Of a stretch of DNA of 64,000 nt, positions 54,128 to 63,763 are shown one piece after another; within the stretch, counting starts at the first letter, position 1; each line of letters opens with the position of its first letter. Position numbers and translations under genes: made by a program. Location: positions 254,041 through 318,040 of the forward strand of contig NZ_CP117180.1 of NCBI RefSeq assembly GCF_033971325.1, in the 5' to 3' direction. The notes beneath the pieces are model-generated. The model had not been told where the DNA came from. It saw nothing but the letters and a program-made list of their open reading frames with translations, and ran no database searches. The DNA is from Hydrogenobacter sp. T-2. Its GTDB lineage: Bacteria; Aquificota; Aquificia; Aquificales; Aquificaceae.

Positions 54128-54724
54128 TTAGCTCCTTTTTTCTATAACTTTGTCTACTATACCGTATTCCATAGCTTCCTGAGCAGACATAAAATAATCC
54201 CTTTCCACATCCTTTTCAATCTTCTCTAAGGGCTGTCCAGTGTGCTTGGAGAGGATTTCATTTAACATATGTCTTATCCTTCTTATCTCCTCCGCATGGA
54301 TTATTATGTCTGTTGCCTGACCTGATATGCCTCCAAGGGGTTGGTGTATCATTATCCTTGAATGGGGCAGCGCATACCTTTTACCCTTTGCACCAGCAGA
54401 GAGCAAAACCGCACCCATGGATGCTGCCTGACCAAGGCATATGGTAACCACGTCAGGCTTTATGTATTGCATGGTGTCGTATATTGCCATGCCCGCGGTG
54501 ACAGACCCACCAGGTGAGTTTATATACATGTATATATCTTTTTCTGGGTCCTGAGCTTCAAGGAAAAGAAGCTGAGCGACAATAAGGTTAGCTATGTGGT
54601 CATCTATGGGAAAACCAAGCAAGACTATTCTATCTTGTAGAAGCCTTGAGTATATGTCGTAAGCTCTTTCACCTCTTGGGGTTTGCTCAATTACTATGGG
54701 GACAAGTTGGTCAAGTATTTTCAT
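54128..54724 (-). CDS. clpP: ClpP protease subunit
   Basis: 198 residues. Catalytic Ser102 in [11 protein letters not shown] and His127 in [13 protein letters not shown]; Asp in the C-terminal region. Tetradecameric protease for ClpX. Starts 14 bp inside tig. Confidence 0.96.
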   Translation of the reverse strand: MKILDQLVPIVIEQTPRGERAYDIYSRLLQDRIVLLGFPIDDHIANLIVAQLLFLEAQDPEKDIYMYINSPGGSVTAGMAIYDTMQYIKPDVVTICLGQAASMGAVLLSAGAKGKRYALPHSRIMIHQPLGGISGQATDIIIHAEEIRRIRHMLNEILSKHTGQPLEKIEKDVERDYFMSAQEAMEYGIVDKVIEKRS

Positions 54725-56006
54725 TTTTCTCCTCCTTTTTATCTTCTGTCTCCTTTACTACAGCTTTTGAAACTATGTCCTCAAGAGCCTTTTCTCTCTT
54801 TATGTCCTCTTCAAGGACTGGTAGCAGGTTTTCCCTTTCCAAAAACTCCCTCATCTCCTCCACTGTGCGTTCATAAGCCCGTGCCAGAGTTTCTATCCTT
54901 TGCTGGATTTCTTCAATGCTGACTTCTATGTTCTTTTGTTGGGCATATTTCTCTAATACGTATCTGAGCTTTATGTTAAAGACCGCCTGTGGTGTAAGCT
55001 CTTGGGCTATAGCCTTGTAGTCCAGATACTTGGGGTCTATTCCCCATTGAGATAGTTCCCTTACCTTTCTTTCCACAAGATGTGATAGCTCCCTCTGGAG
55101 CAGTGTTTGAGGCACTTCAAACTGGTGGAGCTGAACCAACTTTACAGCTACCGCATCTGATATCATAGCCTTTCTCAAGTTTTCTAAGCTGGCTTTTACC
55201 TCTTCTCTTATCTTCTCTTCCGCTTCCGCCCAAGTCTCACCAAGCCCGAGTTCCTTCGCAAAGTCGTCGTTTAGCTCTGGAAGCAGTTTTTCCTTTATAC
55301 TCTTCACGGTAATTTCTACCCTTGCCTTTCCAGCGGGTTTACCTTCCACATCATAAAGGGTCAGGTCATCAAGCACGAAGCTATCGCCTTCCTTTTTGCC
55401 TATCAGCTCTTTCTCTATTTCTTCTCTGAAGGTCCTTGTGCCAATAACTCCAGATGTCTCCCCTTCTGTGGTCTCCCCGCTCTCTAACTCTTGAACCTTG
55501 TAGTCCACAACCACTAAATCTCCTTCCTTGACTTCCCTTTCCACAGGCTCCCAAACCGCGTGCTCTTGTCTTATCTCCTCTATCCTCTGCTTTACCAGGT
55601 CTTCATTAAACTCAACCTTTTTTATCTCCACCTCAAGCCCTTCCACATTTTGCAGTTCAAACTCAGGGGGCACTTCAAAGGATATGCTATAGCTTAGCTT
55701 TTGTCCTTGCTCTTCTAACTCTACATTCTCAAGGTATATGTCCGCAACAGGTTTCAGACCACTTTCTTGTATTGCACTTGACAGAGTAGCGTTTGCAACC
55801 CTTTTGCCTACTTCTTCCCTTATGTATTCTTTGAACTTGGCTCTTATAATCCACAGAGGTGCCTTACCCTTCCTAAAGCCTTCCACTTCTGCATTCTGTC
55901 TGAGGTAATTGTATACCTCATCAAGAGCGGACCTTACCACATCACCTTCCACCTCAACTTTAAGACTTTTGAATAGCCCCTGCTTGTCTTCTACACTAAT
56001 CCTCAT
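54711..56006 (-). CDS. tig: Trigger factor
   Basis: 431 residues: ribosome-binding domain with [16 protein letters not shown] (residues 41-56; the usual P-x5-K signature), PPIase-like domain about 150-230, helical C-domain. Nascent-chain chaperone at the ribosome exit. Strong AGGAGGT. Confidence 0.95.
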   Translation of the reverse strand: MRISVEDKQGLFKSLKVEVEGDVVRSALDEVYNYLRQNAEVEGFRKGKAPLWIIRAKFKEYIREEVGKRVANATLSSAIQESGLKPVADIYLENVELEEQGQKLSYSISFEVPPEFELQNVEGLEVEIKKVEFNEDLVKQRIEEIRQEHAVWEPVEREVKEGDLVVVDYKVQELESGETTEGETSGVIGTRTFREEIEKELIGKKEGDSFVLDDLTLYDVEGKPAGKARVEITVKSIKEKLLPELNDDFAKELGLGETWAEAEEKIREEVKASLENLRKAMISDAVAVKLVQLHQFEVPQTLLQRELSHLVERKVRELSQWGIDPKYLDYKAIAQELTPQAVFNIKLRYVLEKYAQQKNIEVSIEEIQQRIETLARAYERTVEEMREFLERENLLPVLEEDIKREKALEDIVSKAVVKETEDKKEEKNENT

Positions 56007-56022
56007 GCAAACCTCCTATTCT

Positions 56023-56108
56023 TGGTGCGGGTGGAGGGAGTCGAACCCTCACGGGTTATCCCCACAGGATCCTAAGTCCTGCGCGTCTGCCAGTTCCGCC
56101 ACACCCGC
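56023..56108 (-). tRNA. tRNA-Leu (anticodon UAG), CCA encoded
   Basis: Cloverleaf with 7-bp acceptor GCGGGTG/CACCCGC, anticodon loop CTTAGGA (UAG), long variable arm of class II and GGTTCGACTCC T-loop, then A and CCA encoded in DNA. 17 bp before tig, so probably cotranscribed with tig-clpP-clpX. Confidence 0.93.
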
Positions 56109-56121
56109 TTAAGAATAGAAA

Positions 56122-56127
56122 ATTATA
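56122..56127 (-). promoter_or_regulatory. -10 element of the tRNA-Leu/tig operon
   Basis: Minus-strand GGTTATAAT with TATAAT 13 nt before the tRNA 5' end; a TTGAAT-like -35 lies 15 bp upstream. Confidence 0.5.
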
Positions 56128-56164
56128 ACCTGCTTTTGGTCAATTCAACCTCTTACAAAAGCCC

Positions 56165-56170
56165 TATATT
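56165..56170 (+). promoter_or_regulatory. Candidate -10 element for leaderless CCG iron-sulfur gene
   Basis: TATATT ends 11 nt before the ATG at 56181, no Shine-Dalgarno. Confidence 0.3.
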
Positions 56171-56180
56171 TACATAGACT

Positions 56181-57374
56181 ATGGAGAAGTTTATAGAGAT
56201 ACCTCTTGACCTTGCCCAAAAGTGCGTAAAATGTGGACTTTGTAAGTCCGTATGCCCCACATACCCATACATACAAGAGGAGGCTGGCTTTGCACGTGGC
56301 AGGCTTGCCCTTGCGGAGATGGTGGTAAAGGGAGAGCTACCCCTCTCTGAAGAGGTTGCCAAGCAATGGGACCAGTGTGCCATGTGTAGAAGATGTGAAT
56401 GGATATGTCCCAACAACGTGGAATACAAGGAGATTTTGGTCCATGCAAGGGATATGCAAAGGGATAATCTGGGACAGGGAATGGTAAAAAGTCTTGGTCT
56501 AAAGTCCTTGGAGTTTTTGCAGTCAAAGGCAGGTAGAAAGGTGGTAAAGTTAGCTGGAAAACTTTTTAGCCCCTTGCCTTTTGGAGAGATAAAAACGCCC
56601 TTTCCCACCGGTGCGGTGAAGTTTATGCCAAAGCCTACTGCAGAGGCTTTTGGACTAAGAGGTAAGGTCTTTAAGGCTCAGGAAGAGAAGGGAAAGCTCC
56701 TTTTTTTCACAGGCTGTATGATAGATGCCTTTTATGGAAAGACGGGTGAGAACGTTATAAAGCTTATAAACAAAGCAGGCTACACGGTGGTTGTCCCAGA
56801 GGATATAAAGTGCTGTGGTGCACCCCATTACTACTCTGGAAACCTTCCTGCCTTTGAGAGATTAAGAGACCATAACCTCAAGGAGATGGAAAAGTATGAG
56901 TTTGACGCAGTGGTGGTTGCCTGTCCCACCTGCGGTGGAGCTTTGCAGGAAGACTATAAACTGCAAAAACCCGTCTACGACTTTGCGGAAATAGTCTTCA
57001 AAAGCCCTTTGAAATTCAAAGGCTCTGGAAAAGTCCTCACCTTCCACGTGCCATGCCACTCCTACAGTGCCATGAAGGTAAGCGACAAGGTCTTCTACGG
57101 TGTCATGGAGAGGATTGAAGGCGATGAGGTAAGAAAGGCGGAAAAGGACAAGTCTTGCTGTGGCTTTGCAGGGCTCTTTTCCATAACAAACCCCAAAATG
57201 TCAGACCAAATACAAAAGGAAAAGGTCCAAGACCTTCAGAAAACTCAAGCGGATGTGGTGCTTACCACCTGCCCAGGCTGTGTGCTTAATTTAAAGGATG
57301 GAGTTAAAAAACATAAAACGGGACAGGAGGTCTTGCACTTGGCGGACTATCTGGCACAAAACCTTGAGGATTGA
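56181..57374 (+). CDS. CCG-domain iron-sulfur protein (GlcF/GlpC/HdrD-like)
   Basis: 397 residues. Two [4Fe-4S] sites near the N-terminus (CVKCGLCKSVCP and CAMCRRCEWICP) and two Cys-rich CCG boxes (CCGAPHYYSG, CCGFAGLFS). This is the electron-transfer subunit of glycolate, lactate or glycerol-3-phosphate oxidases or of heterodisulfide-reductase-like complexes; no flavin partner is adjacent, so the substrate is open. Followed directly by galE. Confidence 0.85.
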   Translation: MEKFIEIPLDLAQKCVKCGLCKSVCPTYPYIQEEAGFARGRLALAEMVVKGELPLSEEVAKQWDQCAMCRRCEWICPNNVEYKEILVHARDMQRDNLGQGMVKSLGLKSLEFLQSKAGRKVVKLAGKLFSPLPFGEIKTPFPTGAVKFMPKPTAEAFGLRGKVFKAQEEKGKLLFFTGCMIDAFYGKTGENVIKLINKAGYTVVVPEDIKCCGAPHYYSGNLPAFERLRDHNLKEMEKYEFDAVVVACPTCGGALQEDYKLQKPVYDFAEIVFKSPLKFKGSGKVLTFHVPCHSYSAMKVSDKVFYGVMERIEGDEVRKAEKDKSCCGFAGLFSITNPKMSDQIQKEKVQDLQKTQADVVLTTCPGCVLNLKDGVKKHKTGQEVLHLADYLAQNLED

Positions 57375-57376
57375 TA

Positions 57377-57382
57377 TATAAT
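57377..57382 (+). promoter_or_regulatory. Candidate -10 element for leaderless galE
   Basis: TATAAT ends 7 nt before the galE ATG at 57389, so the expected start of transcription coincides with the start codon. Confidence 0.4.
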
Positions 57383-57388
57383 TGCACT

Positions 57389-58375
57389 ATGCGAATATTA
57401 GTAACGGGAGGGGCAGGCTATATAGGCTCTCATATGGTAAAGCTCTTAGGTGAGAGAGGATACCAAGTCCTTACTGTAGACAACCTCTCAGATGGCAACC
57501 CTTGGGCGGTGCTATACGGAGACCTCAAGGTGGTAGACCTTCTCAACTACAAAGCCCTTGAGGAAGTCCTGCTTGAGTTTAAGCCAGAAGCGGTTATTCA
57601 CTTTGCTGCAAAGGTAAAAGTCCCAGAAAGCGTTAGAAAGCCACTGCTATACTACGAGAATAACTTCATGGGAACTCTCAACCTTCTTCAGGCTATGCAA
57701 AGAGCTGGGACGCAGTATCTCATATTCTCCTCCACCGCTGCAGTTTATGGCATACCAGATAAAGTCCCAGTAAAAGAGGATGACCCAACAAAGCCTATTA
57801 ATCCCTACGGCTGGAGCAAGCTATTTACAGAGCAGGCAATAAAAGACTTCTCCTATACCACAGGCTTAAAGTATGCCATTCTCAGGTATTTCAACGTAGC
57901 GGGTGCAGACCCAGAAGGAAGAATAGGACAAGTAAGCAAAGAACCAACACATCTCATCCTAAGAGCAGTAAAGACTGCAATCGGTCAGTTTCCCCACATG
58001 GAGGTCTTTGGAACAGATTATCCAACACCTGACGGGACGTGCATAAGAGACTACGTGCATGTTATGGACCTATGCGAGGCTCACTTAAAGGCTTTAGACT
58101 ACCTAATGGGCGGAGGGCAAAGCGATGTCTTTAACGTGGGATATGGCAGAGGATACTCGGTGCTTGAGGTGGTGCAAAAGGTGAAAGAGGTCTCTGGTAT
58201 AGACTTTGAAGTAAGATACGCACCAAGACGCGAAGGAGACCCACCCATGCTCGTGGCAGATAACCAGAAGGCAAAGCAAATACTTGGCTGGAAACCTCAA
58301 TATGACAGCTTAGAGTTTATCATAAAAACCGCCTTAGACTGGGAAAAATCCTATATTTATTCCAATGGAACTTGA
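57389..58375 (+). CDS. galE: UDP-glucose 4-epimerase
   Basis: 328 residues from the ATG at 57389 (MRILVTGGAGYIGSH); an ATG 18 bases earlier lies over the previous stop. NAD fingerprint GGAGYIG, STAAVYG and catalytic Tyr/Lys in YGWSK. Interconverts UDP-glucose and UDP-galactose for surface glycans. Overlaps the SufT-like gene by 11 bp. Confidence 0.92.
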   Translation: MRILVTGGAGYIGSHMVKLLGERGYQVLTVDNLSDGNPWAVLYGDLKVVDLLNYKALEEVLLEFKPEAVIHFAAKVKVPESVRKPLLYYENNFMGTLNLLQAMQRAGTQYLIFSSTAAVYGIPDKVPVKEDDPTKPINPYGWSKLFTEQAIKDFSYTTGLKYAILRYFNVAGADPEGRIGQVSKEPTHLILRAVKTAIGQFPHMEVFGTDYPTPDGTCIRDYVHVMDLCEAHLKALDYLMGGGQSDVFNVGYGRGYSVLEVVQKVKEVSGIDFEVRYAPRREGDPPMLVADNQKAKQILGWKPQYDSLEFIIKTALDWEKSYIYSNGT

Positions 58376-58673
58376 AATCCTGGAAAAGCTAAAGGAGATA
58401 AGAGACCCAGAGATACCTATAGACATAGTGAACCTTGGGCTTATCTACGGCGTGCAGGTAAAAGACAGAATAGCCTATGTGGATATGACTTTAACAGTTC
58501 CTTCTTGTCCTGCAAAGGGATTTTTTGCAGAACATATAAGGGAACATCTGCTTAGAAACTTTCCCCAGTTGGAGGATGTTGTGATAAACTTTGTATTTGA
58601 ACCTGCTTGGAATAGGGATAAAATATCTGAAGAAGGATTGCAAAAACTTAGGAGTATGGGATGGAATATCTAA
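58365..58673 (+). CDS. MIP18/SufT-type iron-sulfur assembly protein (DUF59)
   Basis: 102 residues: EIRDPEIPIDIVNLGLIYGV and the conserved Cys in TVPSCPAKGF. Helps mature Fe-S proteins, which are many here. Starts within galE. Confidence 0.82.
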   Translation: MELEILEKLKEIRDPEIPIDIVNLGLIYGVQVKDRIAYVDMTLTVPSCPAKGFFAEHIREHLLRNFPQLEDVVINFVFEPAWNRDKISEEGLQKLRSMGWNI

Positions 58674-59146
58674 AGGATAAGTTCAGAGCACTGGCAGAAG
58701 CCATAGAGAGGGAATCTGTCCTTGTCCACCGTGCTGCCCTGGTGGATGGCTATAGGGACATACACAAACTGAGCAAATTGGGAATAGACAAGGTGATAAA
58801 GAAGGCAACCAATTATGGAGGGAAAAAGGGAGCAAAGATATTAAAGGAGAGGTATGGCATATACACAGATAGGTTGGATGAAGCCCTTGACATTCTAACG
58901 GTCATAGCAGAGTCCTCCAGGCTTTTGGATGTTTTTGAGTATGACCTTGACAAAATGGAAATAAGGGTTGACGGCTCAATACTGGTAGAAGCAGTGGGAA
59001 GTAGCAAAAGCCCTGTTTGTGAACCCATGGCCGGCTTCTTTGAGGGTTTTCTTAGTGAGTTACTTGACAAAAAGATAAGCGTTAAAGAAGTTGCATGTAG
59101 AGCACAAGGTCATGAAAGGTGTATATTTAAGATAAACCTTAAGTAA
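58661..59146 (+). CDS. V4R-domain protein
   Basis: 161 residues, C-terminal 4-vinyl-reductase (V4R) small-molecule-binding domain (EPMAGFFEGFLSELL, CRAQGHERCIFKI); N-terminal half helical. V4R binds hydrophobic ligands in XylR-type regulators and methanogen/bacteriochlorophyll enzymes; the ligand here is unknown. TTAGGAG site. Confidence 0.75.
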   Translation: MEYLKDKFRALAEAIERESVLVHRAALVDGYRDIHKLSKLGIDKVIKKATNYGGKKGAKILKERYGIYTDRLDEALDILTVIAESSRLLDVFEYDLDKMEIRVDGSILVEAVGSSKSPVCEPMAGFFEGFLSELLDKKISVKEVACRAQGHERCIFKINLK

Positions 59147-59147
59147 T

Positions 59148-59543
59148 ATGGCGGTCATAAGGGTTAGGACAACCAAGCATACCAGCTTTGTAAACATAAC
59201 CAATCAGGTCAAAGAAATAGTGAAAAATTCAGGTGTCAAGTCTGGCATATGCATTGTATACGTTCCTCATACTACCGCCTGTGTCTTTATAAACGAAGGT
59301 GCAGACCCAGACGTAATAAGGGACATCGCCTACTCTATAGAGAAGCTCATACCATGGAGGGATAACTACGCCCACTCAGAAGGAAACTCTGCAGCACATA
59401 TAAGAAGTGCCATAATAGGCAACTCAAGGGTAATACCTATAGAAGATGGAGACCTTGTCCTTGGCACTTGGGAAGCGATTTTTCTTGCAGAGTTTGACGG
59501 ACCCAGAGAAAGGAAGGTTATAGTTAAGGTCATAGAAGACTAA
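59148..59543 (+). CDS. YjbQ/UPF0047 family protein
   Basis: 131 residues with VYVPHTTACVFINEGADPDV and HSEGNSAAHIRSAIIG. YjbQ folds as a small trimer with a metal site; thiamine-phosphate synthase activity has been shown in some members but its biological role is open. No Shine-Dalgarno; adjoins the V4R gene by 1 base. Confidence 0.88.
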   Translation: MAVIRVRTTKHTSFVNITNQVKEIVKNSGVKSGICIVYVPHTTACVFINEGADPDVIRDIAYSIEKLIPWRDNYAHSEGNSAAHIRSAIIGNSRVIPIEDGDLVLGTWEAIFLAEFDGPRERKVIVKVIED

Positions 59544-59555
59544 GTGAGGAGTAGT

Positions 59556-59885
59556 ATGAAACTTTTCCTGCTGTTGACTTTGTTCTTTAGCATTGCACTG
59601 CCAAAGGAAGTGCCTTTTACACAAGAGGATAGAGACAGGATTATAAGGCTGGAAGAAGGTCAAAAACACTTACGAAAGCAGATAGACGAACTTAAAAGAG
59701 ACACGCAAAGACAGTTTGACGAATTAAGAACCTTTCTTTATTGGGGTTTTGGCATATTATTTGGAGGTATGGGTATTCTCATAGGTTTTGTCATATGGGA
59801 CAGAAGAATTGCGGTTGAGCCTATGGCAAGAAAGCTAAGAGAAATTAAGGAAAAGGAAATTCTAAAAAAGGAGGGCTTGATTTGA
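59556..59885 (+). CDS. One-TM coiled-coil protein, tandem paralogue 1
   Basis: 109 residues from the ATG at 59556 after GAGGAG. Signal-like hydrophobic start, the block KEVPFTQEDRDRI, a short coiled coil with QFDELRTFLYWG, then a membrane helix (about 70-88, GFGILFGGMGILIGFVIW) and a basic/acidic tail. The hydrophobic N-terminus looks cleavable, giving a small membrane protein with a periplasmic coiled coil. No known function. Confidence 0.8.
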   Translation: MKLFLLLTLFFSIALPKEVPFTQEDRDRIIRLEEGQKHLRKQIDELKRDTQRQFDELRTFLYWGFGILFGGMGILIGFVIWDRRIAVEPMARKLREIKEKEILKKEGLI

Positions 59886-60557
59886 GATTGGTTGCTCTTG
59901 TCCTAATGCTTTTTGCTATCGCTTTGGCAAAGGAAGTTCCTTTTACTCAGGAAGATAGGGATAGAATTATAAGGCTGGAAGAAGGGCAAAAATATCTCCA
60001 AAAACAGATAGATGACCTTAAAAAACAGATAGATGACCTAAAAAAAGATACGCAAAGGCAGTTTGACGAATTAAGAACCTTTCTTTATTGGGGTTTTGGC
60101 ATATTATTTGGAGGTATGGGTATTCTCATAGGTTTTGTCATATGGGACAGAAGGACTGCAGTTGAGCCTGTGGCAAGAAAGCTAAGAGAAATTGAGGAAA
60201 AGGAAGAGAAGATAGAAAGATTTATAAAAGAGCTTGCACGAAAAGACCCTGAGATAAAGGAAATTGCAAAAAAGGAGGGTTTGATTTGAGAGTGGTTGCT
60301 CTTGTCCTAATGCTTTTTGTTATCACATTAGCTAAAGAAGTGCCATTCACACAAGAGGATAGGGATAGAATTAGAAACGTGGAACTCAAGGTAGAAAGGT
60401 TAGAAGAAGGGCAAAAGCACTTACAAAAGCAGATAGAAGAACTTAAAAGAGACACACAAAGGCAGTTTGACGAATTAAGAACCTTTCTTTATTGGGGTTT
60501 TGGCATATTATTTGGAGGTATGGGTATTCTCATAGGTTTTGTCATATGGGACAGAAG
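59712..60557 (+). repeat. Triplicated 95-bp identical block
   Basis: The 95 bases at 59712-59806, 60059-60153 and 60463-60557 are identical, coding from QFDEL to the WDR after the membrane helix, while flanks differ. Confidence 0.9.
59882..60289 (+). CDS. One-TM coiled-coil protein, tandem paralogue 2
   Basis: 135 residues, TTG start overlapping the previous stop by 4 bp. Same design as paralogue 1, with one extra heptad-like repeat (KKQIDDLKKQIDDLKKD) and a longer tail ending KEIAKKEGLI. Shares a 95-bp identical DNA block with both neighbours. Confidence 0.8.
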   Translation: MRLVALVLMLFAIALAKEVPFTQEDRDRIIRLEEGQKYLQKQIDDLKKQIDDLKKDTQRQFDELRTFLYWGFGILFGGMGILIGFVIWDRRTAVEPVARKLREIEEKEEKIERFIKELARKDPEIKEIAKKEGLI

Positions 60558-60693
60558 GACTGCAGTTGAGCCTGTGGCAAGAAAAATTAAAGAAATAGAA
60601 GAAGGGGAAGAGAAGTTAGAAAAGGTTATGAAAAAACTTGCCAAAAGGGACCCTGAGATAGAAAAAATATTAAAAGAAGAAGGACTTGCATAG
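60286..60693 (+). CDS. One-TM coiled-coil protein, tandem paralogue 3
   Basis: 135 residues, TTG start overlapping paralogue 2 by 4 bp. The coiled coil differs most (RNVELKVERLEEGQKHLQ) while the TM block is identical at DNA level. The tail ends DPEIEKILKEEGLA. Confidence 0.8.
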   Translation: MRVVALVLMLFVITLAKEVPFTQEDRDRIRNVELKVERLEEGQKHLQKQIEELKRDTQRQFDELRTFLYWGFGILFGGMGILIGFVIWDRRTAVEPVARKIKEIEEGEEKLEKVMKKLAKRDPEIEKILKEEGLA

Positions 60694-60702
60694 GAGGTAA
60701 AC

Positions 60703-61998
60703 ATGGAGTACGTGTTGGCTTTTCTTGTTCTTATAGGTGTGCTTATATGGTTTCATGAGCTTGGTCACTTTCTTATGGCTAAGCTATTTGGTGTTAAGGT
60801 GGAGATATTCTCCATTGGTTTTGGTCCAGTGCTTATTAGCAAAAAGGTGGGAGAGACAGAATACAGACTGTCCGCACTTCCTCTTGGTGGCTTTGTAAAG
60901 CTATACGGCGAAGAAGAACAGATTGAAGACAAAAGAGCCTTTTCTTCAAAGCCCAACTGGCAGAAAATCCTCATAGCTTTTGGTGGTCCACTATTTAACT
61001 TTATACTTGCAATCTTGCTCTTTGCCCTAATAGCCATGGTTGGCAGACAGGTGCCAAAGTATCTCTACGAAGAACCTCTTGTGGGTCATGTAGTAGAGGA
61101 CAGCATAGCTTATAAACTTGGTATAAAGGAGAGGGATATAATACTGGAGATAAACTCAAAGAAGGTGCAAAACTGGAAGGAGCTTGAAAACGCTATCTTT
61201 GAAAACATACTTGCCAAAGAGTGGAGCGTCAAAGTGCTAAGAAATGGAGAAGAAGTAAGCCTTTTCCTTAAAGATAGCGTTAGCAAGTCTGCTGGCTTTG
61301 GAGCTGAGCCGTGGCTTCCTGCAGTGTTGGGAAGGGTTGTAGAGGATAGCCCGGCATCTCAAGTAGGATTGCAAGCTGGAGATAAAATACTCAAGGTTAA
61401 CGGTAAAGAGATAAATGGATGGTATGAGCTTGTGAAACATGTGAGAGAGTCAAAAGACAGACCTGTCCTGTTAACTATACAAAGAGGAGACTCCATTGAA
61501 GAAAAAATGGTTATTCCTAAGGTTGACCCAAGAACTGGAATGCCCATATTGGGAATAGCTCCCTATGTGGAGAAGGTTGAGACCAGAGAACCTCCTTTGC
61601 AGGCTATTTTGGAAGGTTTTCAAAGGACATACATGCTGAGCATACTATCTCTCAAGGCTTTATGGAGTCTTATAACCGGCGGTCTTTCCATAAAAACCCT
61701 GGGTGGGCCCATAGCCATAGCTCAGCTGGCTGGCGAATCCGCACAACATGGTCTAATTCCCTTTATAGGTATGATGGCTTTTATATCTGTTCAACTTGCC
61801 ATATTTAACCTAATACCCCTTCCCATTCTTGATGGTGGGCTTATACTTCTTTTCCTTATGGAATCCATAAGAAGAAAACCCTTCTCTCCCAAATTCAAGG
61901 AAGTATGGGTGAAAGCAGGCTATGCCATAATTATAGTCCTCGCAGGTTTTGTGATATTGAACGATATAATGAGAATTCTAAGCGGGGGAAGGTTCTAA
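60703..61998 (+). CDS. rseP: RseP-type site-2 intramembrane metalloprotease
   Basis: 431 residues: HELGH zinc motif in TM1 (His18, Glu19, His22), two PDZ domains (about 120-190 and 205-285) and the LDGG membrane motif near residue 373. Cuts signal-peptide or anti-sigma remnants in the membrane. Strong AGGAGGT site. Confidence 0.93.
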   Translation: MEYVLAFLVLIGVLIWFHELGHFLMAKLFGVKVEIFSIGFGPVLISKKVGETEYRLSALPLGGFVKLYGEEEQIEDKRAFSSKPNWQKILIAFGGPLFNFILAILLFALIAMVGRQVPKYLYEEPLVGHVVEDSIAYKLGIKERDIILEINSKKVQNWKELENAIFENILAKEWSVKVLRNGEEVSLFLKDSVSKSAGFGAEPWLPAVLGRVVEDSPASQVGLQAGDKILKVNGKEINGWYELVKHVRESKDRPVLLTIQRGDSIEEKMVIPKVDPRTGMPILGIAPYVEKVETREPPLQAILEGFQRTYMLSILSLKALWSLITGGLSIKTLGGPIAIAQLAGESAQHGLIPFIGMMAFISVQLAIFNLIPLPILDGGLILLFLMESIRRKPFSPKFKEVWVKAGYAIIIVLAGFVILNDIMRILSGGRF

Positions 61999-62651
61999 AA
62001 GGGTCTTCCCGGAACCTTTTCCCAATCTTTTAGGAATAGCTCTATACCCTTGTCTGTAAGAGGGTGTTGGAAAAGCTTTTTCATAACCTCAAAGGGCATG
62101 GTGCATATGTCCGCACCAATGAGTGCAGCTTCCACCACATGCATGGGATGTCTTACGCTTGCGACTATTATTTCTGTATCTACGATGTCGTAGTTATCAA
62201 ATATCTGTTTTACCTCTCTTATAAGCTTCATGCCATCGCTTGAGACATCGTCTATCCTACCTATAAAAGGAGAGACAAAACTTGCTCCTGCCTTTGCTGC
62301 AATAAGAGCTTGAGCGGGTGAGAATATGAGAGTGACGTTGGTAGGTATACCTTCAGATTCCAAAGCCTGAACCGCCTTCATGCCTTCTGGGGTCATGGGA
62401 ATCTTTACCACCACGTTGTCTCCAAGCTCCGCTAACATCTTTCCTTCCCTTATCATGCCCTCTGCATCCTTTGAGACAGTTTCCAGGCTTACAGGACCAT
62501 CTACCAGCTGGAGTATCTCTTTTGCTACCTCTAAGAAAGGTCTTCCTGTCTTGGCTATAAGGCTTGGGTTTGTGGTTACTCCGTCAAGTATGCCCCAATC
62601 AATGGCTTGCTTTATCTCATCCACCATCCCCGTGTCAAGAAAGAACTGCAT
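61995..62651 (-). CDS. tal: Transaldolase (family 3B)
   Basis: 218 residues: [18 protein letters not shown] and catalytic Lys in [11 protein letters not shown]. Small decameric form of the pentose phosphate pathway; the fructose-6-phosphate aldolase variant is similar. Good AGGAGGTG site; its end overlaps the rseP end. Confidence 0.9.
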   Translation of the reverse strand: MQFFLDTGMVDEIKQAIDWGILDGVTTNPSLIAKTGRPFLEVAKEILQLVDGPVSLETVSKDAEGMIREGKMLAELGDNVVVKIPMTPEGMKAVQALESEGIPTNVTLIFSPAQALIAAKAGASFVSPFIGRIDDVSSDGMKLIREVKQIFDNYDIVDTEIIVASVRHPMHVVEAALIGADICTMPFEVMKKLFQHPLTDKGIELFLKDWEKVPGRPF

Positions 62652-62654
62652 AGC

Positions 62655-63023
62655 CTACACCTCCTGAAGTATTCTCTGGTGCTTTACAACACCTACAAAA
62701 GCTCTTTTAATTATACCATCTTTAACCACAAGGGTAGTGGGTGTTGCCATAATACCCAAATTCTGTGCATTCTTGAATCCTTCTGGCTTTGCCACATCAA
62801 TCTCCAAAACCTCTACCTTTTCTTTTAGCTTTTCTATCTCGGGCTTCATTAGCTTACAAGCTCCGCACCTCTCAGAGTAAAAGTAAACCACTCCATCTGT
62901 AATAAGGTCAATTTTTCTGCCTTGCATCTTTTTGCTCCTTAGGCTGGCATAAAACCTCAAACCTAGCATAAACCCAAAAAACAAAACAAGAAAAAGAGTA
63001 GCCAGTTTTAGGATATTTTCCAT
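62655..63023 (-). CDS. Membrane-anchored thioredoxin-like protein
   Basis: 122 residues: one N-terminal membrane helix (about 7-28) then a thioredoxin fold with CGAC in SERCGACKLMKPEIE and the cis-Pro ATPTT. Likely faces the periplasm for cytochrome or disulfide chemistry; no partner visible. Confidence 0.8.
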   Translation of the reverse strand: MENILKLATLFLVLFFGFMLGLRFYASLRSKKMQGRKIDLITDGVVYFYSERCGACKLMKPEIEKLKEKVEVLEIDVAKPEGFKNAQNLGIMATPTTLVVKDGIIKRAFVGVVKHQRILQEV

Positions 63024-63025
63024 GT

Positions 63026-63763
63026 CTATCTCCTCCCTACAGGCTTAATGTATAGGGCTTTGTGGAGGCTGTCTATCTCTTCCTTTGTCATATCTCTCCA
63101 CTCTCCAGATTTTAGACTTCCCAGTTTTATTGGACCTATTGCAGTCCTTTTGAGCCTTATAACCTTGTGTCCAAAATGAGATACAAACCTTTTGACTATG
63201 TGCTTTCTACCTTCGTGAAAGACTATCTCTAACAGACTTGCATCCCTTAGATGCTTTATCAGCTTTACGCTGTCTGGTTTGGCAAAGCCATCTTCAAGGT
63301 TCGCACCTCTTTTCATAGCGTCAAGGGTTTCCTTGCTTACTTTCCCAGAAGCCCAGACTAAATAGACCTTTGGAAGTTTATGTCTTGGATGCATTATTCT
63401 GTTTGCAAGTTCTCCGTCGTTGGTAAGTATAAGAAGCCCCTCTGCGTTGTAGTCAAGTCTTCCTGCTGGGTAGACCATCTCTGGGATGTCCTTGATAAGC
63501 TCCTTTATGGTTTTTTTGCCGTCCTTAGCATCACCAAGTGAAGTAAGATAACAGCAAGGCTTGTATAGGATTATATATCTGTGCCTTAATGGCTTTACTT
63601 CTTTTCCATCTACCTCCACCACATCCCTTTCTGGGTCTACCCTCCATCCCAGTTCCTTTACAACAAGCCCGTTTACTTTGACTTTCCCTTCTAGGATAAG
63701 CTCATCTGCCTTTCTCCTTGAAGCAACCCCACACATGGAAAGATATCTGTTTAACCTTACCAA
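63026..63763 (-). CDS. RsuA/RluB-family pseudouridine synthase
   Basis: 245 residues from a TTG at 63763 after AAGGAGG; the ATG at 63781 overlaps that site. S4 domain, then catalytic Asp in GRLDYNAEGLL. Modifies 23S (RluB-like) or 16S rRNA. The start lies 7 bp inside the upstream gene's end. Confidence 0.88.
   Translation of the reverse strand: MVRLNRYLSMCGVASRRKADELILEGKVKVNGLVVKELGWRVDPERDVVEVDGKEVKPLRHRYIILYKPCCYLTSLGDAKDGKKTIKELIKDIPEMVYPAGRLDYNAEGLLILTNDGELANRIMHPRHKLPKVYLVWASGKVSKETLDAMKRGANLEDGFAKPDSVKLIKHLRDASLLEIVFHEGRKHIVKRFVSHFGHKVIRLKRTAIGPIKLGSLKSGEWRDMTKEEIDSLHKALYIKPVGRR

Noticed and set aside
59544-60693. Insertion sequence or phage origin for the triplicate
   Set aside because: No transposase, inverted ends or target duplication; simple tandem duplication is enough.
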